Part shown: piece after piece, positions 27,517 through 36,759 of the stretch | Numbering within the stretch: position 1 is the stretch's first letter | How the letters are laid out: each line of letters begins with the position of its first letter | Source of the DNA: SXXH01 sp041165735 | Lineage (GTDB): Bacteria > Planctomycetota > UBA1135 > GCA-002686595 | DNA length: 57,351 nt | Direction of reading: 5' to 3' | Assembly (NCBI GenBank): GCA_046341775.1 | Contig: JBKDQQ010000022.1 | Location: 1 to 57,351, forward strand | Program-made: the position numbers and the translations under genes | The notes under the pieces: generated by a model | What the model was told of the DNA's origin: nothing | The model's database searches: none | What the model saw: only the letters and a program-made list of their open reading frames with translations

Positions 27517-28314
27517 GTGCCGAACATCCGCGACACCGCCATCCTGCTGCGCCGCCATCCGTGGGCGGAGTCGTCGCTGGTCGTGCATGCGTTGACGCGC
27601 CACCACGGGCGCGTGGCGCTCTTGGCGAAGGGCGCCTATCGCGCGACCTCGCGCTACTACGGAGTGCTCGACCACGGCCCCACGCTCGAGCTCGAGTACG
27701 CGCGCACGGAACGCGCGGAGCTCGGCACGCTGCGCGCCGGTTCCGTCGTGCGCACGCGACGCGCGCTGGAGCGCGACCTCGAGCGCTGGCGCGCCGCCTG
27801 CACGAGCTGGGAGCTCGTCGAATGCGTGGCGCGCCCCGACGATCCCGACCCGCTGCTCTTCGACCTGCTCGAGGCGACGCTCGACGCCTTGGCGCGCGGC
27901 GAGGATCCATGGCGCGCGCAGGTGCGCTTCGAGCTGCAGGTGCTCGAGCACATCGGCCTCGCGCCCGCGTTGCTCGGCTGCGCCATGTGCGGCGGTGCCG
28001 CCCCGGCGCGCGGCGCGCCGGCGCGCGCCTGGGTCTCGGCGGGCGCCGGCGGGCGCTTGTGCGCGCGCTGCGCCGAGGCCGCGCGCACCACCGGCCGGCG
28101 CGTGGGCACCTTGCCGGAGGCGGTGCTCGCCGACGCGCGCGCCTTGGCATGCGGAGTGCCGGACGCGGAGGAGTCCTCGGCCTGGCCCGCCGCGCGCGTC
28201 GAGCGCGTGCGCGACTTCGTCGGCCGGTTCCTCGACTACCACCTCGAGAGCCGCCTCAAGAGCCAAGGCTCCTTCCTCGCCGCGCCCAATCGCAACGCAC
28301 CCGCCGCCGGGTAG
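27517..28314 (+). CDS. recO: DNA repair protein RecO
   Basis: A 265-residue recombination mediator that works with RecR to load RecA on SSB-coated gaps. The N-terminal OB-fold is seen in RDTAILLRRHPWAESSLVVH and RVALLAKGAYRA. The family zinc finger is CAMCGG (about 156-161) with LCARCAEA (about 179-186), and the C terminus RDFVGRFLDYHLESRLKSQGSFL is the family helix. The start is a GTG with TATCCT 10 bases upstream. It is followed after 94 bases by the BamD-like lipoprotein gene. Confidence 0.9.
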   Translation: MPNIRDTAILLRRHPWAESSLVVHALTRHHGRVALLAKGAYRATSRYYGVLDHGPTLELEYARTERAELGTLRAGSVVRTRRALERDLERWRAACTSWELVECVARPDDPDPLLFDLLEATLDALARGEDPWRAQVRFELQVLEHIGLAPALLGCAMCGGAAPARGAPARAWVSAGAGGRLCARCAEAARTTGRRVGTLPEAVLADARALACGVPDAEESSAWPAARVERVRDFVGRFLDYHLESRLKSQGSFLAAPNRNAPAAG

Positions 28315-28408
28315 GCGCGCCCCGGGGCCTTCGGGCGTTTTCTGCGCGCTTGGCGGCGGCCGGTCGCGCACAATCGCGCCGCGCCGCGCGCGCCCAGCAC
28401 CAAACGCC

Positions 28409-29563
28409 ATGCATCCCAGCCTGCACGACCTCCTGCGGCAGCTCGCCTGCCTCGCGCTGCTCGGCCTGTGCGCCGCCTGCTCCTCGCTGCCGCATTGGAT
28501 GCCGGGCAGCACGCGCTACGCGCCGGCGACCATCCAGGCGGAGGACTACGACAAGGCGATGCGCATCGCGCGCGAGGCGCAAGCCGCGGGCGAGCACGCC
28601 AAGGCGCTCGATTGGATGCTCGCCACGCGCGAGACCGAAGGGCTGGCCCCCGAGCAGCGCGAGGCCTCGCGCGTGCTGCTCGAGGAAGCCGCCAAGGCGC
28701 GCGTCTCCGAGCTCGATCGTCCCGGCGGCGACACGAGCGCGCTGGCCGATGTCTCGACCTACGACCTGCCGCGCCAGATCGCGGTCGACGCGGGATTGCG
28801 CGCCGCGCGTCGCCTCATGGAGGAGGGCGAGCACCACGACGGGTACCTCGTGCTGAAGCGCCTCGACACGCGCTTCCCCATGCACCACGAGCGCCAGGCC
28901 GCGGGCGACTTGATGATCGAGATGGGACTGGCGCTCAAGGACGACGACGACGGCTTCTTCGGGTTGTTCGAGACGGTCGACGAAGCGCAGGAGATCCTCG
29001 AGTACGCGATCCTCAACGCGCCCTGGGCCAGGCGCTGCGACGAGGGCTACGCCGCGCTGTGCGCCATCTACGCCAATGAGCGCCGCTTCGACCTGGCCAT
29101 CGAACGCGCCGGGCAGCTCGTGCTGAACCACCCCGAATCGAGCCTCAGGCCGCGCCACCAGCTGCTGATCCCGCAGTTGCGGCTCGACAGCCTCCTCAGC
29201 CCCGAGTACGACCGCCAGGCGCTGGTCCAGGCGCGCGTCGAGCTGATCGACTGCATGCGGGCCTTCACCGACTACGAGTTGGTGGCGGAGGCGCGCAAGG
29301 ACCTCGTCGATTGCAACCTGAGGCTCTACGAGAACGACATGATCGTCTCGAAGTTCTACGCCGAGGTGGAAAGCCCTTGGGGAGCGCGCTTCCACGCGCT
29401 GCGCGCCATCGACGAGGCGCGCGAGGCGGGCGACGCCGCGCGCGAGGCGCAGGCGCGCGAGTGGCTGCAAGGGCTGCCGCCCGCGCCCGCCGGCGCCCGC
29501 ACCCCGGAGGAGGTGCGCGCCGCGGAAGCCGCCGCGATCGGGGCCGACGGAGGAGCGCCGTGA
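28409..29563 (+). CDS. BamD/YfiO-like outer-membrane lipoprotein
   Basis: A 384-residue lipoprotein with signal LACLALLGLCAAC, the lipobox Cys being about residue 23. The rest is helical with TPR-like repeats (YDKAMRIAREAQAAGEHAKA, HHDGYLVLKRLDTRFPMHHE, RRFDLAIERAGQLVLNHPES), as in BamD, the scaffold of the BAM complex. It is longer than E. coli BamD (245 aa). The next gene, coupled by a GTGA overlap, is LptE-like, which supports an outer-membrane biogenesis role. A CACAAT hexamer about 35 bases upstream could be the -10. Confidence 0.7.
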   Translation: MHPSLHDLLRQLACLALLGLCAACSSLPHWMPGSTRYAPATIQAEDYDKAMRIAREAQAAGEHAKALDWMLATRETEGLAPEQREASRVLLEEAAKARVSELDRPGGDTSALADVSTYDLPRQIAVDAGLRAARRLMEEGEHHDGYLVLKRLDTRFPMHHERQAAGDLMIEMGLALKDDDDGFFGLFETVDEAQEILEYAILNAPWARRCDEGYAALCAIYANERRFDLAIERAGQLVLNHPESSLRPRHQLLIPQLRLDSLLSPEYDRQALVQARVELIDCMRAFTDYELVAEARKDLVDCNLRLYENDMIVSKFYAEVESPWGARFHALRAIDEAREAGDAAREAQAREWLQGLPPAPAGARTPEEVRAAEAAAIGADGGAP

Positions 29564-30078
29564 GGCCGCACGTCGCCCGGCGAGCACTCGCCGCAGGCGC
29601 GCTGTGGGCGCTCTTCGGCGCCGCGAGCTGCGCCGGTTGGCGCGCCGGCCTGCCCGTGGCCGAGAACTACGCCTCCATCGGCGTCGAGATCTTCTCCAAC
29701 GAGTCGTACGAGCCCGACATCGAAAGCGCCGTGCACGCCGAGCTGACCCGGGCCGTGCGCGACATGTGCGACGTCCCGCTGGAGCCGCCCTCGGAGGCGC
29801 AAGTCATCGTCCGCGGCCGCGTCCTCGACTACCGCTTCCGCGGCGGCGTGCGCTCGCGCGACAACCAACTCCTCGAAACCGGCCTGACGATCGTCGTGGA
29901 GGCGACCCTGATCGACCAACGCACCCGCCGCCCGATCGGCCCCCCGGAGACGGCGAGCGGCTCCATCGGATATCCGGTGCAGGAGCTCGATGGGGAGCGG
30001 ACGGCGCGGGAGAGGGCCTTGCGGCACTTGTGCGACGAGTTGGTGTTGAGGTTGTTCGCGCCGCAGAGGGAAGTGTGA
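29560..30078 (+). CDS. LptE-like lipoprotein
   Basis: A 172-residue lipoprotein starting with GTG in the overlap with the BamD-like gene, with GGAGG upstream. The signal ends in GAASC. The mature part has the small alpha/beta layout of LptE: ENYASIGVEIFSNESYEPDI, a helix SAVHAELTRAVRD, then strands VIVRGRVLDYRFRG and LTIVVEATLID with a C-terminal helix. LptE plugs the LptD barrel that places lipopolysaccharide on the cell surface. Sequence conservation in this family is low, so the call rests on layout, size and neighbour. An inverted-repeat element begins two bases after its stop. Confidence 0.7.
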   Translation: MRPHVARRALAAGALWALFGAASCAGWRAGLPVAENYASIGVEIFSNESYEPDIESAVHAELTRAVRDMCDVPLEPPSEAQVIVRGRVLDYRFRGGVRSRDNQLLETGLTIVVEATLIDQRTRRPIGPPETASGSIGYPVQELDGERTARERALRHLCDELVLRLFAPQREV

Positions 30079-30079
30079 T

Positions 30080-30534
30080 TCCGATGCTGGCCCCTTTCGT
30101 TGTGCGCGTCCCGCGGTCGGAATCCCGGCTCGGGTGCCACGCGCGCCACGCTGCGCGCGTCTGATCGGAATGGCCGTGCGCGCGGCTGGTCCCCGATGCG
30201 CTGCCAGGGCCGCGTCGGGGCCAAAGCCGGCAGGCCCGAAGGCGCGGGAAGGACTTGAAAGCCATGCGACGCGCAGTTGAACGCGGAGGGCGCCTCGGCC
30301 CGCAGCACGATGCTCGCGCTCCGCTCGTGCCAAGATTGCGTAAGTCGGCGCGGACCACGGCCCATGCCGGATGCCTGTTCCCGGCGCGAGCGGCCACCGC
30401 GGGCCTGCGGCACGGCGCTGACACGGCGAGGCCTGCGCCTCGGTCGTGCGTCCTCCAGAGGAAGAACGCGCAAGGCGGATCTCGCGTGGCAGGACGCCAT
30501 CCAAGGCTCGCACAATGAAAGGGGCCAGCATCGG
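30080..30534. mobile_element. MITE-like non-coding element with 27-bp terminal inverted repeats
   Basis: Bases 30080-30106 and 30508-30534 are inverted copies of each other with a single mismatch (26 of 27). The outer ends read TCCGATGCTGGCCCCTTTC. A further inverted TGCCACGCG pair lies just inside each arm. The 400 bases between carry no convincing gene in any frame, so no transposase is present. No target-site duplication is visible. The element starts two bases after the LptE-like stop. A non-autonomous transposon is the simplest reading; a long-range stem closing a structured RNA is the alternative. Confidence 0.55.
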
Positions 30535-30714
30535 AGAGGTCGAAAACCCCCTCCCCCTCCCTTTTTTTGCCCCCCGCCCCCGTCGAACGCCGCCCTCCGG
30601 GTCTTATTCTCATCGGGCTACGCGGCACCCCGCCCCTCGCGCCCTTCAGGGTCCCCGACCCCGGCCGCCGAGGAGGAGTGAGGAGTCCGTCGCGGACAGC
30701 CGATACTCGACACC
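30535..30714 (+). promoter_or_regulatory. ftsH upstream region with polypyrimidine tract
   Basis: A C/T-only run interrupted by single G bases covers about 30546-30585 (CCCCCTCCCCCTCCC then seven T). A GATACT hexamer (30702-30707) lies 7 bases before the ftsH ATG and fits the short-spacing -10 pattern imperfectly. A GAGGAGTGAGGAG purine run is located 26-38 bases upstream of the ATG. Confidence 0.35.
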
Positions 30715-33048
30715 ATGGCCGAGACCAAGAAGCCCGCCGACGACAAGAACAAGAAGTCCCGCTCCTTCGGGTCCTTCGCCATCTTCCTGCTCGTGCTCTT
30801 GGCGATCATGCTCATGTGGGGCGGCCAGAGGTTCCAGCCGCGCAAGGAGCTGACGCAGGACCAGTACGAGCACCTGCTCTACACCGGGCAGGTCGACTCG
30901 CAGGAGTTCCGCGGGTCGAACGTGATCGAGGGCAAGCTCGCCAACGGGGAGTTGTTCAGCACGAGCTTCGCCAACCTCGCCACCGTCGAGGCCGAATTCC
31001 GCGCCATGAAGGCGGCGAAGGGCTCCCGGCCGGTCGACGAGCAGGGATTCCGGACCGCGGTCGAAGGTGGTTGGTACGAGGTCCTCGCCGCGCGCCACCT
31101 GGTGGCGACGGAGGAAGTGGTCGAGCAGGCGCAGAACGCGGCGCCCAAGGAGGGCGAGCCGGCGCGCACGACCACGACGCGTCCGGTGCCGAAGGAGACG
31201 CTGCTCGTGCAGGTCGCCGCGCGGCCCAAGTCGAGCTGGACGGAAGGGGCCGAGGCCGGCTTCCCGCTGCCGGACGCCTCGGGCTCGTTCTGGGTCGAGC
31301 TGAAGAAGGAGACCGACCTCGCGCAGGTGCTCGGCCTGCTGCGCGCCCGCGGCGTCGCGGTGGAGACGCGCAACTTCGACATCACCGCGAACAAGGGCTC
31401 GACCTGGAAGGAGTCCAGCTCGCTGCTCGCCAACGTGCTCCTCATCTGGGGACCGTGGGTGCTGATCTTCGTCGTCTTCCTGTACTTCATGCGCCAGATG
31501 CGCAACCAGGGCGGCGCCGGCGGCGTGATGAACTTCGGCCGCTCGCGCGCGCAGCTCTACAACAAGGAGAGCAACACCAACGTCACCTTCGACGACGTGG
31601 CGGGCGCCGACGAGGCCAAGGACGAGGTCAAGGAGATCGTCGAGTTCCTCAAGAACCCCGGCCGCTTCACGCGCATCGGCGGACGCATCCCGCGCGGCGT
31701 GCTGCTCGTAGGACAGCCCGGCTGCGGCAAGACGCTGCTCGCCAAGGCCATCGCCGGCGAGGCCGAAGTGCCGTTCTTCTCGATCAGCGGCTCGGACTTC
31801 GTCGAGATGTTCGTGGGCGTGGGCGCGTCGCGCGTGCGCGACCTGTTCAAGCAGGCGCGCGAGAGCAGCCCCTGCATCATCTTCCTCGACGAGATCGACG
31901 CCGTCGGCCGGCGCCGCGGCTCCGGCATGGGCGGCGGCCACGACGAACGCGAGCAGACGCTCAACGCGATCCTGGTCGAGATGGACGGCTTCGGCACGGA
32001 CGAAGGCATCATCGTCATCGCCGCCACGAACCGGCCGGACGTGCTCGACCCGGCGCTGCTGCGCCCGGGGCGCTTCGACCGCGATGTCACGTGCGAGCTG
32101 CCGGACCTCAAGGGCCGCGAGCAGATCCTCAAGGTGCACCTGAAGAAGGTCAAGGTCGGCGGCGACGTCGAGGTGCCGACCCTGGCGCGGTCGACGCCCG
32201 GGTACTCGGGCGCGGACCTCGCCGCCATCATCAACGAGGCGGCCATCATGGCCGCGCTGGCGAAGAAGGACGAGGTGTCGATGGAGCACCTCGAGGAGGC
32301 GCGCGACAAGGTGCGCTACGGGCGCCAGAAGAAGTCGCGCAACATCGAGGAGATCGACCGCAAGATCACCGCCGTCCACGAGGCGGGCCACGCGGTGGTG
32401 GCGGCGGTCATCCCCGAGGTCGACGATCCGCACAAGGTCACCATCGTGCCGCGCGGCCGCGCGCTGGGCTCGACCATGGTGCTCCCCGAGAAGGAGAGCT
32501 ACCACATGCAGAAGAAGAAGATGCTCGGCACGCTCGCCGTGCTCTTCGGCGGACGCGTGGCGGAGGAGCTGTACTGCGGCGACATCTCCGCCGGCGCGTC
32601 CGACGACATCCGCCGCGCCACCGAGATGGCGCGCGTGATGGTCACCGAACTCGGCATGAGCGAGAAGATCGGCCCGATCAACTACGCGGAACGCCAAGGC
32701 AGCGAGTTCCTCGGCACGGAATTGATGAGCGCCAAGTGGCACTCGGAGGACACCGCGCGCGAGATCGACACCGAGATCCAGCGCCTGCTGCGCGAGGCGT
32801 ACGAGCAAGCCAAGGCGATCCTCGTCGAGCAGAAGGAGACGATCGAGCGCATCACGCAGACCTTGCTGCGCTACGAGACGATCACCGGCGACGAGATCAA
32901 GCGGCTGATCGCCGGCGAGGAGGTCGTGCGCGCCGAACCGCCCACGACCCCGACGCCTCCGCCCCCGCCGTTGCGCCCCGCGCGCGAGGCGGCCCGACCG
33001 GAGGCCGGGCCGGAGGGCCTGGGCAACGCGGGCCTGTCGCCGGCGTGA
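30715..33048 (+). CDS. ftsH: ATP-dependent zinc metalloprotease FtsH
   Basis: Membrane-bound AAA+ protease degrading unfolded membrane proteins and regulators, 777 residues. The first membrane helix is at about 19-36 and the second at about 238-258. The AAA domain has Walker A GQPGCGKT (333-340), Walker B IIFLDEIDAVG, pore loop MFVGVGAS and second region of homology NRPDVLDPALLRPGRFDR. The zinc site is HEAGH (555-559), with D631 in GASDDIRRATEMA as third ligand. The segment between the two helices is about 200 residues, much larger than in E. coli FtsH. The C-terminal tail is Pro-rich. Its stop overlaps the folP start (GTGA). Confidence 0.97.
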   Translation: MAETKKPADDKNKKSRSFGSFAIFLLVLLAIMLMWGGQRFQPRKELTQDQYEHLLYTGQVDSQEFRGSNVIEGKLANGELFSTSFANLATVEAEFRAMKAAKGSRPVDEQGFRTAVEGGWYEVLAARHLVATEEVVEQAQNAAPKEGEPARTTTTRPVPKETLLVQVAARPKSSWTEGAEAGFPLPDASGSFWVELKKETDLAQVLGLLRARGVAVETRNFDITANKGSTWKESSSLLANVLLIWGPWVLIFVVFLYFMRQMRNQGGAGGVMNFGRSRAQLYNKESNTNVTFDDVAGADEAKDEVKEIVEFLKNPGRFTRIGGRIPRGVLLVGQPGCGKTLLAKAIAGEAEVPFFSISGSDFVEMFVGVGASRVRDLFKQARESSPCIIFLDEIDAVGRRRGSGMGGGHDEREQTLNAILVEMDGFGTDEGIIVIAATNRPDVLDPALLRPGRFDRDVTCELPDLKGREQILKVHLKKVKVGGDVEVPTLARSTPGYSGADLAAIINEAAIMAALAKKDEVSMEHLEEARDKVRYGRQKKSRNIEEIDRKITAVHEAGHAVVAAVIPEVDDPHKVTIVPRGRALGSTMVLPEKESYHMQKKKMLGTLAVLFGGRVAEELYCGDISAGASDDIRRATEMARVMVTELGMSEKIGPINYAERQGSEFLGTELMSAKWHSEDTAREIDTEIQRLLREAYEQAKAILVEQKETIERITQTLLRYETITGDEIKRLIAGEEVVRAEPPTTPTPPPPPLRPAREAARPEAGPEGLGNAGLSPA

Positions 33049-34139
33049 GCCTGCCTCCGCTGGTCTCGGAACGCGCGCGGGCCTTGCGTCCGCGCGCGTT
33101 CGTTGGCGGCGATCCGCGACGCGCGCTGCTCGGCTTCGATGCGCTGGCGGGCGCCGAGGCGAGCGAGCATCTGGCGCTCATCGGGACGCAAGCGCCCGCG
33201 CGCGACCTGCCGGCGAGCGGGCTCGTCGCGTGGAGCGTGCCGCGCGACTTGCTGCGCTTGCGCGCCGAGGCGCATCCGGACCTCGATCTGCTCGCGCTGT
33301 GCGACGCGATGGCGAGCATGCCCGCGCCGCGGCCGCGCATCGTGGGCGTGCTGAACGCCACGCCCGACAGCTTCTCGGACGGCGGCGCCACGCTCGACGA
33401 ACTGGTCGCGCGCGGACTCGCCATGGTCGCGGCGGGCGCCGACTGGCTCGACATCGGCGGCGAATCGACGCGCCCCGGCGCCGAACCCGTGGATCCCAAG
33501 GACGAGATCGCGCGCGTCGTGCCCCTGATCCAAGCGCTCGCGCGGCGCGTCGACGCGACGCTTTCGATCGACACGCGCCACGCCGACACCGCCTTCGCCG
33601 CGCTGCGCGCAGGCGCGAGCGTCGTCAACGACGTGACCGCCGGCCTGTGCGATCCAGACATGCTGGATGTCGTGGCGCAGGCCGACGCGGGCTACATCGC
33701 CATGCACATGCAAGGCGAGCCGCGCACCATGCAAGCGGCACCGCGCTACGACGAAGTCGTCGGCGATGTGCTCGAGTTCCTGCGCGCGCGCGCCGCCGCA
33801 GCCTGCGAAGCCGGCATCGATCCCGCACGCTTGTGGATCGATCCCGGCATCGGCTTCGGCAAGACGCTCGAGCACAACCTCGAACTTCTGGCCCGCCTCG
33901 GCGAGCTGCGCTCGCTGGGCCTGCCTGTGATGCTCGGGGCCTCGCGCAAGAGCTTCATCGCCAAGCTCGACGACCGCGCCTCGGATCCCGCCGACCGTCT
34001 GGGTGGATCGCTCGCCGCGGCCGTGCATGGCGTCCAAGGCGGCGTCGACCTCGTGCGCGTGCACGATGCGGCCGCCACGCGGCAGGCCATCGCCGTCGCC
34101 CACGCCATCGCTCGCCGCCGCGAGGCCGGACGAGGGTGA
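33045..34139 (+). CDS. folP: Dihydropteroate synthase with N-terminal extension
   Basis: Joins p-aminobenzoate to dihydropterin pyrophosphate in folate synthesis. The core starts near residue 98 and contains VGVLNATPDSFSDGG, DWLDIGGESTRPGA, LSIDTRHAD, SVVNDVTAG, IAMHMQGEP, WIDPGIGFGKT and MLGASRKSFIAKL. The GTG start overlaps the ftsH stop, giving 364 residues, about 95 more than the usual length. The extra N-terminal part (LPPLVSERARALRPRAFVGG and onward) matches nothing I know. The ftsH-folP order is common in bacteria. Confidence 0.94.
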   Translation: MSLPPLVSERARALRPRAFVGGDPRRALLGFDALAGAEASEHLALIGTQAPARDLPASGLVAWSVPRDLLRLRAEAHPDLDLLALCDAMASMPAPRPRIVGVLNATPDSFSDGGATLDELVARGLAMVAAGADWLDIGGESTRPGAEPVDPKDEIARVVPLIQALARRVDATLSIDTRHADTAFAALRAGASVVNDVTAGLCDPDMLDVVAQADAGYIAMHMQGEPRTMQAAPRYDEVVGDVLEFLRARAAAACEAGIDPARLWIDPGIGFGKTLEHNLELLARLGELRSLGLPVMLGASRKSFIAKLDDRASDPADRLGGSLAAAVHGVQGGVDLVRVHDAAATRQAIAVAHAIARRREAGRG

Positions 34140-34668
34140 ACCTCCCGCGGCTTGCAACCGCCAGCCAACGGGGGATGTCGGGCATCGCGGTCGCCGAGCC
34201 AAGTCGGGACATGGACTTGCCCCCATTGGCCGCCATGCTTGGACTCATGAGATCGGAAGTTCCGCCGATCGGTGACACGCTCGGCGCTGCGCATTCCGGC
34301 TTCGGCCTTCACATGTGGTATCATCTTGCCGTGGTCGCCCATGCTCGAGTCCGCGGCGTTTGAGCCGCGCGTGCAGGGCCATGGCAGCTGCCGCACCTGC
34401 GGCGACTGCCCGTGGACATCAACCCTTGCGGCGGATCTTGGAGCACCCTCCGCAGTCCGCTCATCCCCGGGTGACTGCAGCACTGCACTGCACGCGGGAC
34501 ACCGCGCATCCTTCGAACGGGAATTGCGAATCGCATCGCAACCACCCGGGGGACCGCCACTAGCACAAGCCGACCTCCCCACTGCATCCCGACAGGTCGG
34601 CCCCGAACCCAACCCTGCAGGGACGCCCGCTGCCAATGACCACTCCTGAAGGGACCCTGGAGACCTCC
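34140..34668 (+). promoter_or_regulatory. 529-base non-coding region with extended -10
   Basis: No convincing gene is present. An extended -10, TGG-TATCAT (34316-34324), would give a leader of about 335 bases before the secreted-protein gene at 34669. Base composition is less GC-rich than the flanking genes. No riboswitch class is recognised. The 3' end carries GGAG 8 bases before the ATG. Confidence 0.4.
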
Positions 34669-35160
34669 ATGAAGCTGCAAACGACCGTCTTGATGTCCGT
34701 GTCCACCTTGGCCTTGTGCGGCGCCGCTTGGACCTACGCGGCGAACAGTGGCGTCTCCGCCCCTGTGCGTCCCGAGTCCCAGCCGTTCTTCGCCACGCAC
34801 ACGCAGGAGCTGGGCGAAGGCGTCGTCCTCGACCTGAACCTGTCGCTCCTGCCGCGCACGCTGCTCGCCGACGGACGCGAGGTGCGGCCGCTGTCGATGC
34901 GCGCGATCTTCGAGACCTCCGCCAACGGCACCTCGGCCGCGTACTTGGGCGAGTCGCGCAGCCACTTGCTGGTGGCGAGCTCGTCGGCCGAAGCCGTCGA
35001 TCTTTCCATCCGCGGACTGGACCTCGTCGTGCACCAGGCCGGCGCGACCGACGAAGTCGAGCGTGCCTACGAAGTGCAAGTCATGCCCGCGGTCGGCAAG
35101 ACTTGGGGCGATGTGGCCGACTTCAAGGACGATGTGCTCGTGATCGCCACCCGGCAGTGA
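34669..35160 (+). CDS. Secreted hypothetical protein
   Basis: A 163-residue protein with a signal peptide (MKLQTTVLMSVSTLALCGAA, cleavage near TYA). The mature part is beta-rich (ELGEGVVLDLNLSLLPRTLL, EAVDLSIRGLDLVVHQAG, AYEVQVMPAVGKTWGD). The ATG was preferred over one 11 codons upstream because it starts the signal peptide and has GGAG at the right distance. It is monocistronic with an unusually long predicted leader. No family recognised. Confidence 0.55.
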   Translation: MKLQTTVLMSVSTLALCGAAWTYAANSGVSAPVRPESQPFFATHTQELGEGVVLDLNLSLLPRTLLADGREVRPLSMRAIFETSANGTSAAYLGESRSHLLVASSSAEAVDLSIRGLDLVVHQAGATDEVERAYEVQVMPAVGKTWGDVADFKDDVLVIATRQ

Positions 35161-35254
35161 GCTCGAGCGCCGCGGTGCGAGCCGCGCAAGCCTCACGGGC
35201 CTCGCAAGCTCCGCGAGGGGCGCCGCGGGCGCGGCGCGGCGTGCTCGACGGCGC

Positions 35255-35276
35255 GGGCGCGGTGGCCGCCGCGCCC
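35255..35276 (+). terminator. GC hairpin upstream of glmM
   Basis: An 8-bp perfect stem GGGCGCGG/CCGCGCCC with a 6-base loop lies about 95 bases after the secreted-protein stop. It lacks a T-run. Confidence 0.35.
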
Positions 35277-35323
35277 ACGTCGCCCTTGATTCCAAGCCGG
35301 AGAGAGCGTTTCCTCTGCATGGC

Positions 35324-36667
35324 ATGGGGACGCGCATCTTCGGCACCGATGGCATCCGTGGACGCGCTGGCGAAGGCTGGCTGACCACGGGAGCGGCGAC
35401 CAGTCTGGGACTGGCCCTGTCCGAGGTGCTGGGTGGAGCGGCCGCCCATCCGCGCGCGTTGCTGGGCCATGACGGACGCAAGAGCGGTCCCGCGCTGGAG
35501 GCCGCCTTGGCGCGCGGCCTGCGGCACGGCGGATGCGAGGTCCAAAGCTGCGGCCTCGTGACGACGCCCGGGCTGGCATGGCTGGCGAAGGAGAGCGGCT
35601 ACACCATCGGCGCGATGGTCAGCGCCTCCCACAATCCCGCCGAGGACAACGGCATCAAGGTCTTCGGTTCTTCCGGCGAGAAGCTCTCCGACGAGTTGGA
35701 GATGGCGCTCGAAGCGCGCCTCGTCGCGCGGCCGACGCTGGAACTCCCCGGCGAAGGCCCGGAACTCGACCCCGCGCTGGAGGAGCGCTACTTGTCCTTC
35801 CTCGTCGATGTCGCCGGCAAGGGCTTGGCGCTGCACGGCCTGAAGATCGTGCTCGACTGCGCCAACGGCGGGGCGAGCCGCGTGGCGCCGCGCGTGTTCT
35901 TCCGCCTCGGCGCGCAGGTCATCTCCATCGCCGCCGAGCCCGATGGCGAGAACATCAACCGCGAGTGCGGGGCGACGCACCTGGGGCCCCTGTCGCGGGC
36001 GGTGCGCACGCATGGCGCGCACCTCGGCATCGCGCTGGACGGCGATGGCGACCGTTGCATGCTGGTCGACGAGCGCGGCGAAGTCGTGCACGGCGACGGG
36101 ATCATGACCATCGTGGCGCGCGCCGCCGCGCAGGAAGGCGGCTGGAGCGACCGGCGCATCGTCGCCACCGTGATGAGCAACCGCGGGTTGCACAAGGCGC
36201 TGCGCGAGGTGGGCGTGGGCGTCGTGACGACGGATGTGGGCGACCGGCGCGTGGTCGAGGCGTTGCGCAAGGAGTCGCTGCCGCTCGGAGGCGAGCAATC
36301 CGGCCATGTCGTCTTCGGCGCCGAACACGACTACATCGGCGACGGCATCTACACGGCGCTGCGCGTGCTGCGCATCCTCGTGCGCGCGAAGAAGCCGCTC
36401 TCCGAGCTCGCCGGCGCCTACCGCGCCTTCCCGCAGGTGCTCCTGAACGTGCCCGTGAAGAGCAAGCCGGCGCTGTCGACCTTGGCCCGCACGATGGCCG
36501 CCCAGCGCAAGGTCGAGCTCGAGCTGGGCGAGGATGGACGCGTGCTGTTGCGTTACTCGGGCACCGAATCGCTGGCGCGCGTGATGGTCGAGGGCCCCGA
36601 CGAGGCCCTGATCCGCGCTCGCGCCCAGGAGCTGGCCGACACGATGGCGGCCGAGATCGGGACTTGA
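35324..36667 (+). CDS. glmM: Phosphoglucosamine mutase
   Basis: Interconverts glucosamine-6-phosphate and glucosamine-1-phosphate for UDP-GlcNAc, peptidoglycan and lipid A synthesis. It has 447 residues. The N-terminal FGTDGIRG and the catalytic loop SASHNPAEDNGIKVFG are present, with the phosphoserine at S102, the same number as in E. coli GlmM. The metal motif is DGDGDR, the sugar loop GGEQSGHV and the phosphate loop RYSGTESLARVMVEG. tsaB follows closely. Confidence 0.96.
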   Translation: MGTRIFGTDGIRGRAGEGWLTTGAATSLGLALSEVLGGAAAHPRALLGHDGRKSGPALEAALARGLRHGGCEVQSCGLVTTPGLAWLAKESGYTIGAMVSASHNPAEDNGIKVFGSSGEKLSDELEMALEARLVARPTLELPGEGPELDPALEERYLSFLVDVAGKGLALHGLKIVLDCANGGASRVAPRVFFRLGAQVISIAAEPDGENINRECGATHLGPLSRAVRTHGAHLGIALDGDGDRCMLVDERGEVVHGDGIMTIVARAAAQEGGWSDRRIVATVMSNRGLHKALREVGVGVVTTDVGDRRVVEALRKESLPLGGEQSGHVVFGAEHDYIGDGIYTALRVLRILVRAKKPLSELAGAYRAFPQVLLNVPVKSKPALSTLARTMAAQRKVELELGEDGRVLLRYSGTESLARVMVEGPDEALIRARAQELADTMAAEIGT

Positions 36668-36759
36668 GCGCGCCGGAGCGCGACACGGCCGAGGTCGACA
36701 CGGCCAAGGGCCATTCCGCCTGCGCAGCCGAGGAGCGGCTCGGGGCCGAGGGCGGCGCG

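Noticed and set aside
30080..30534. Insertion sequence with its own transposase
   Set aside because: The 400 bases between the inverted repeats hold no transposase-like protein in any frame.
34272..34649. Possible 125-codon gene in the 34.1-34.7 kb gap
   Set aside because: No ribosome site, no -10 at a useful distance, and composition and codon pattern unlike the real genes.
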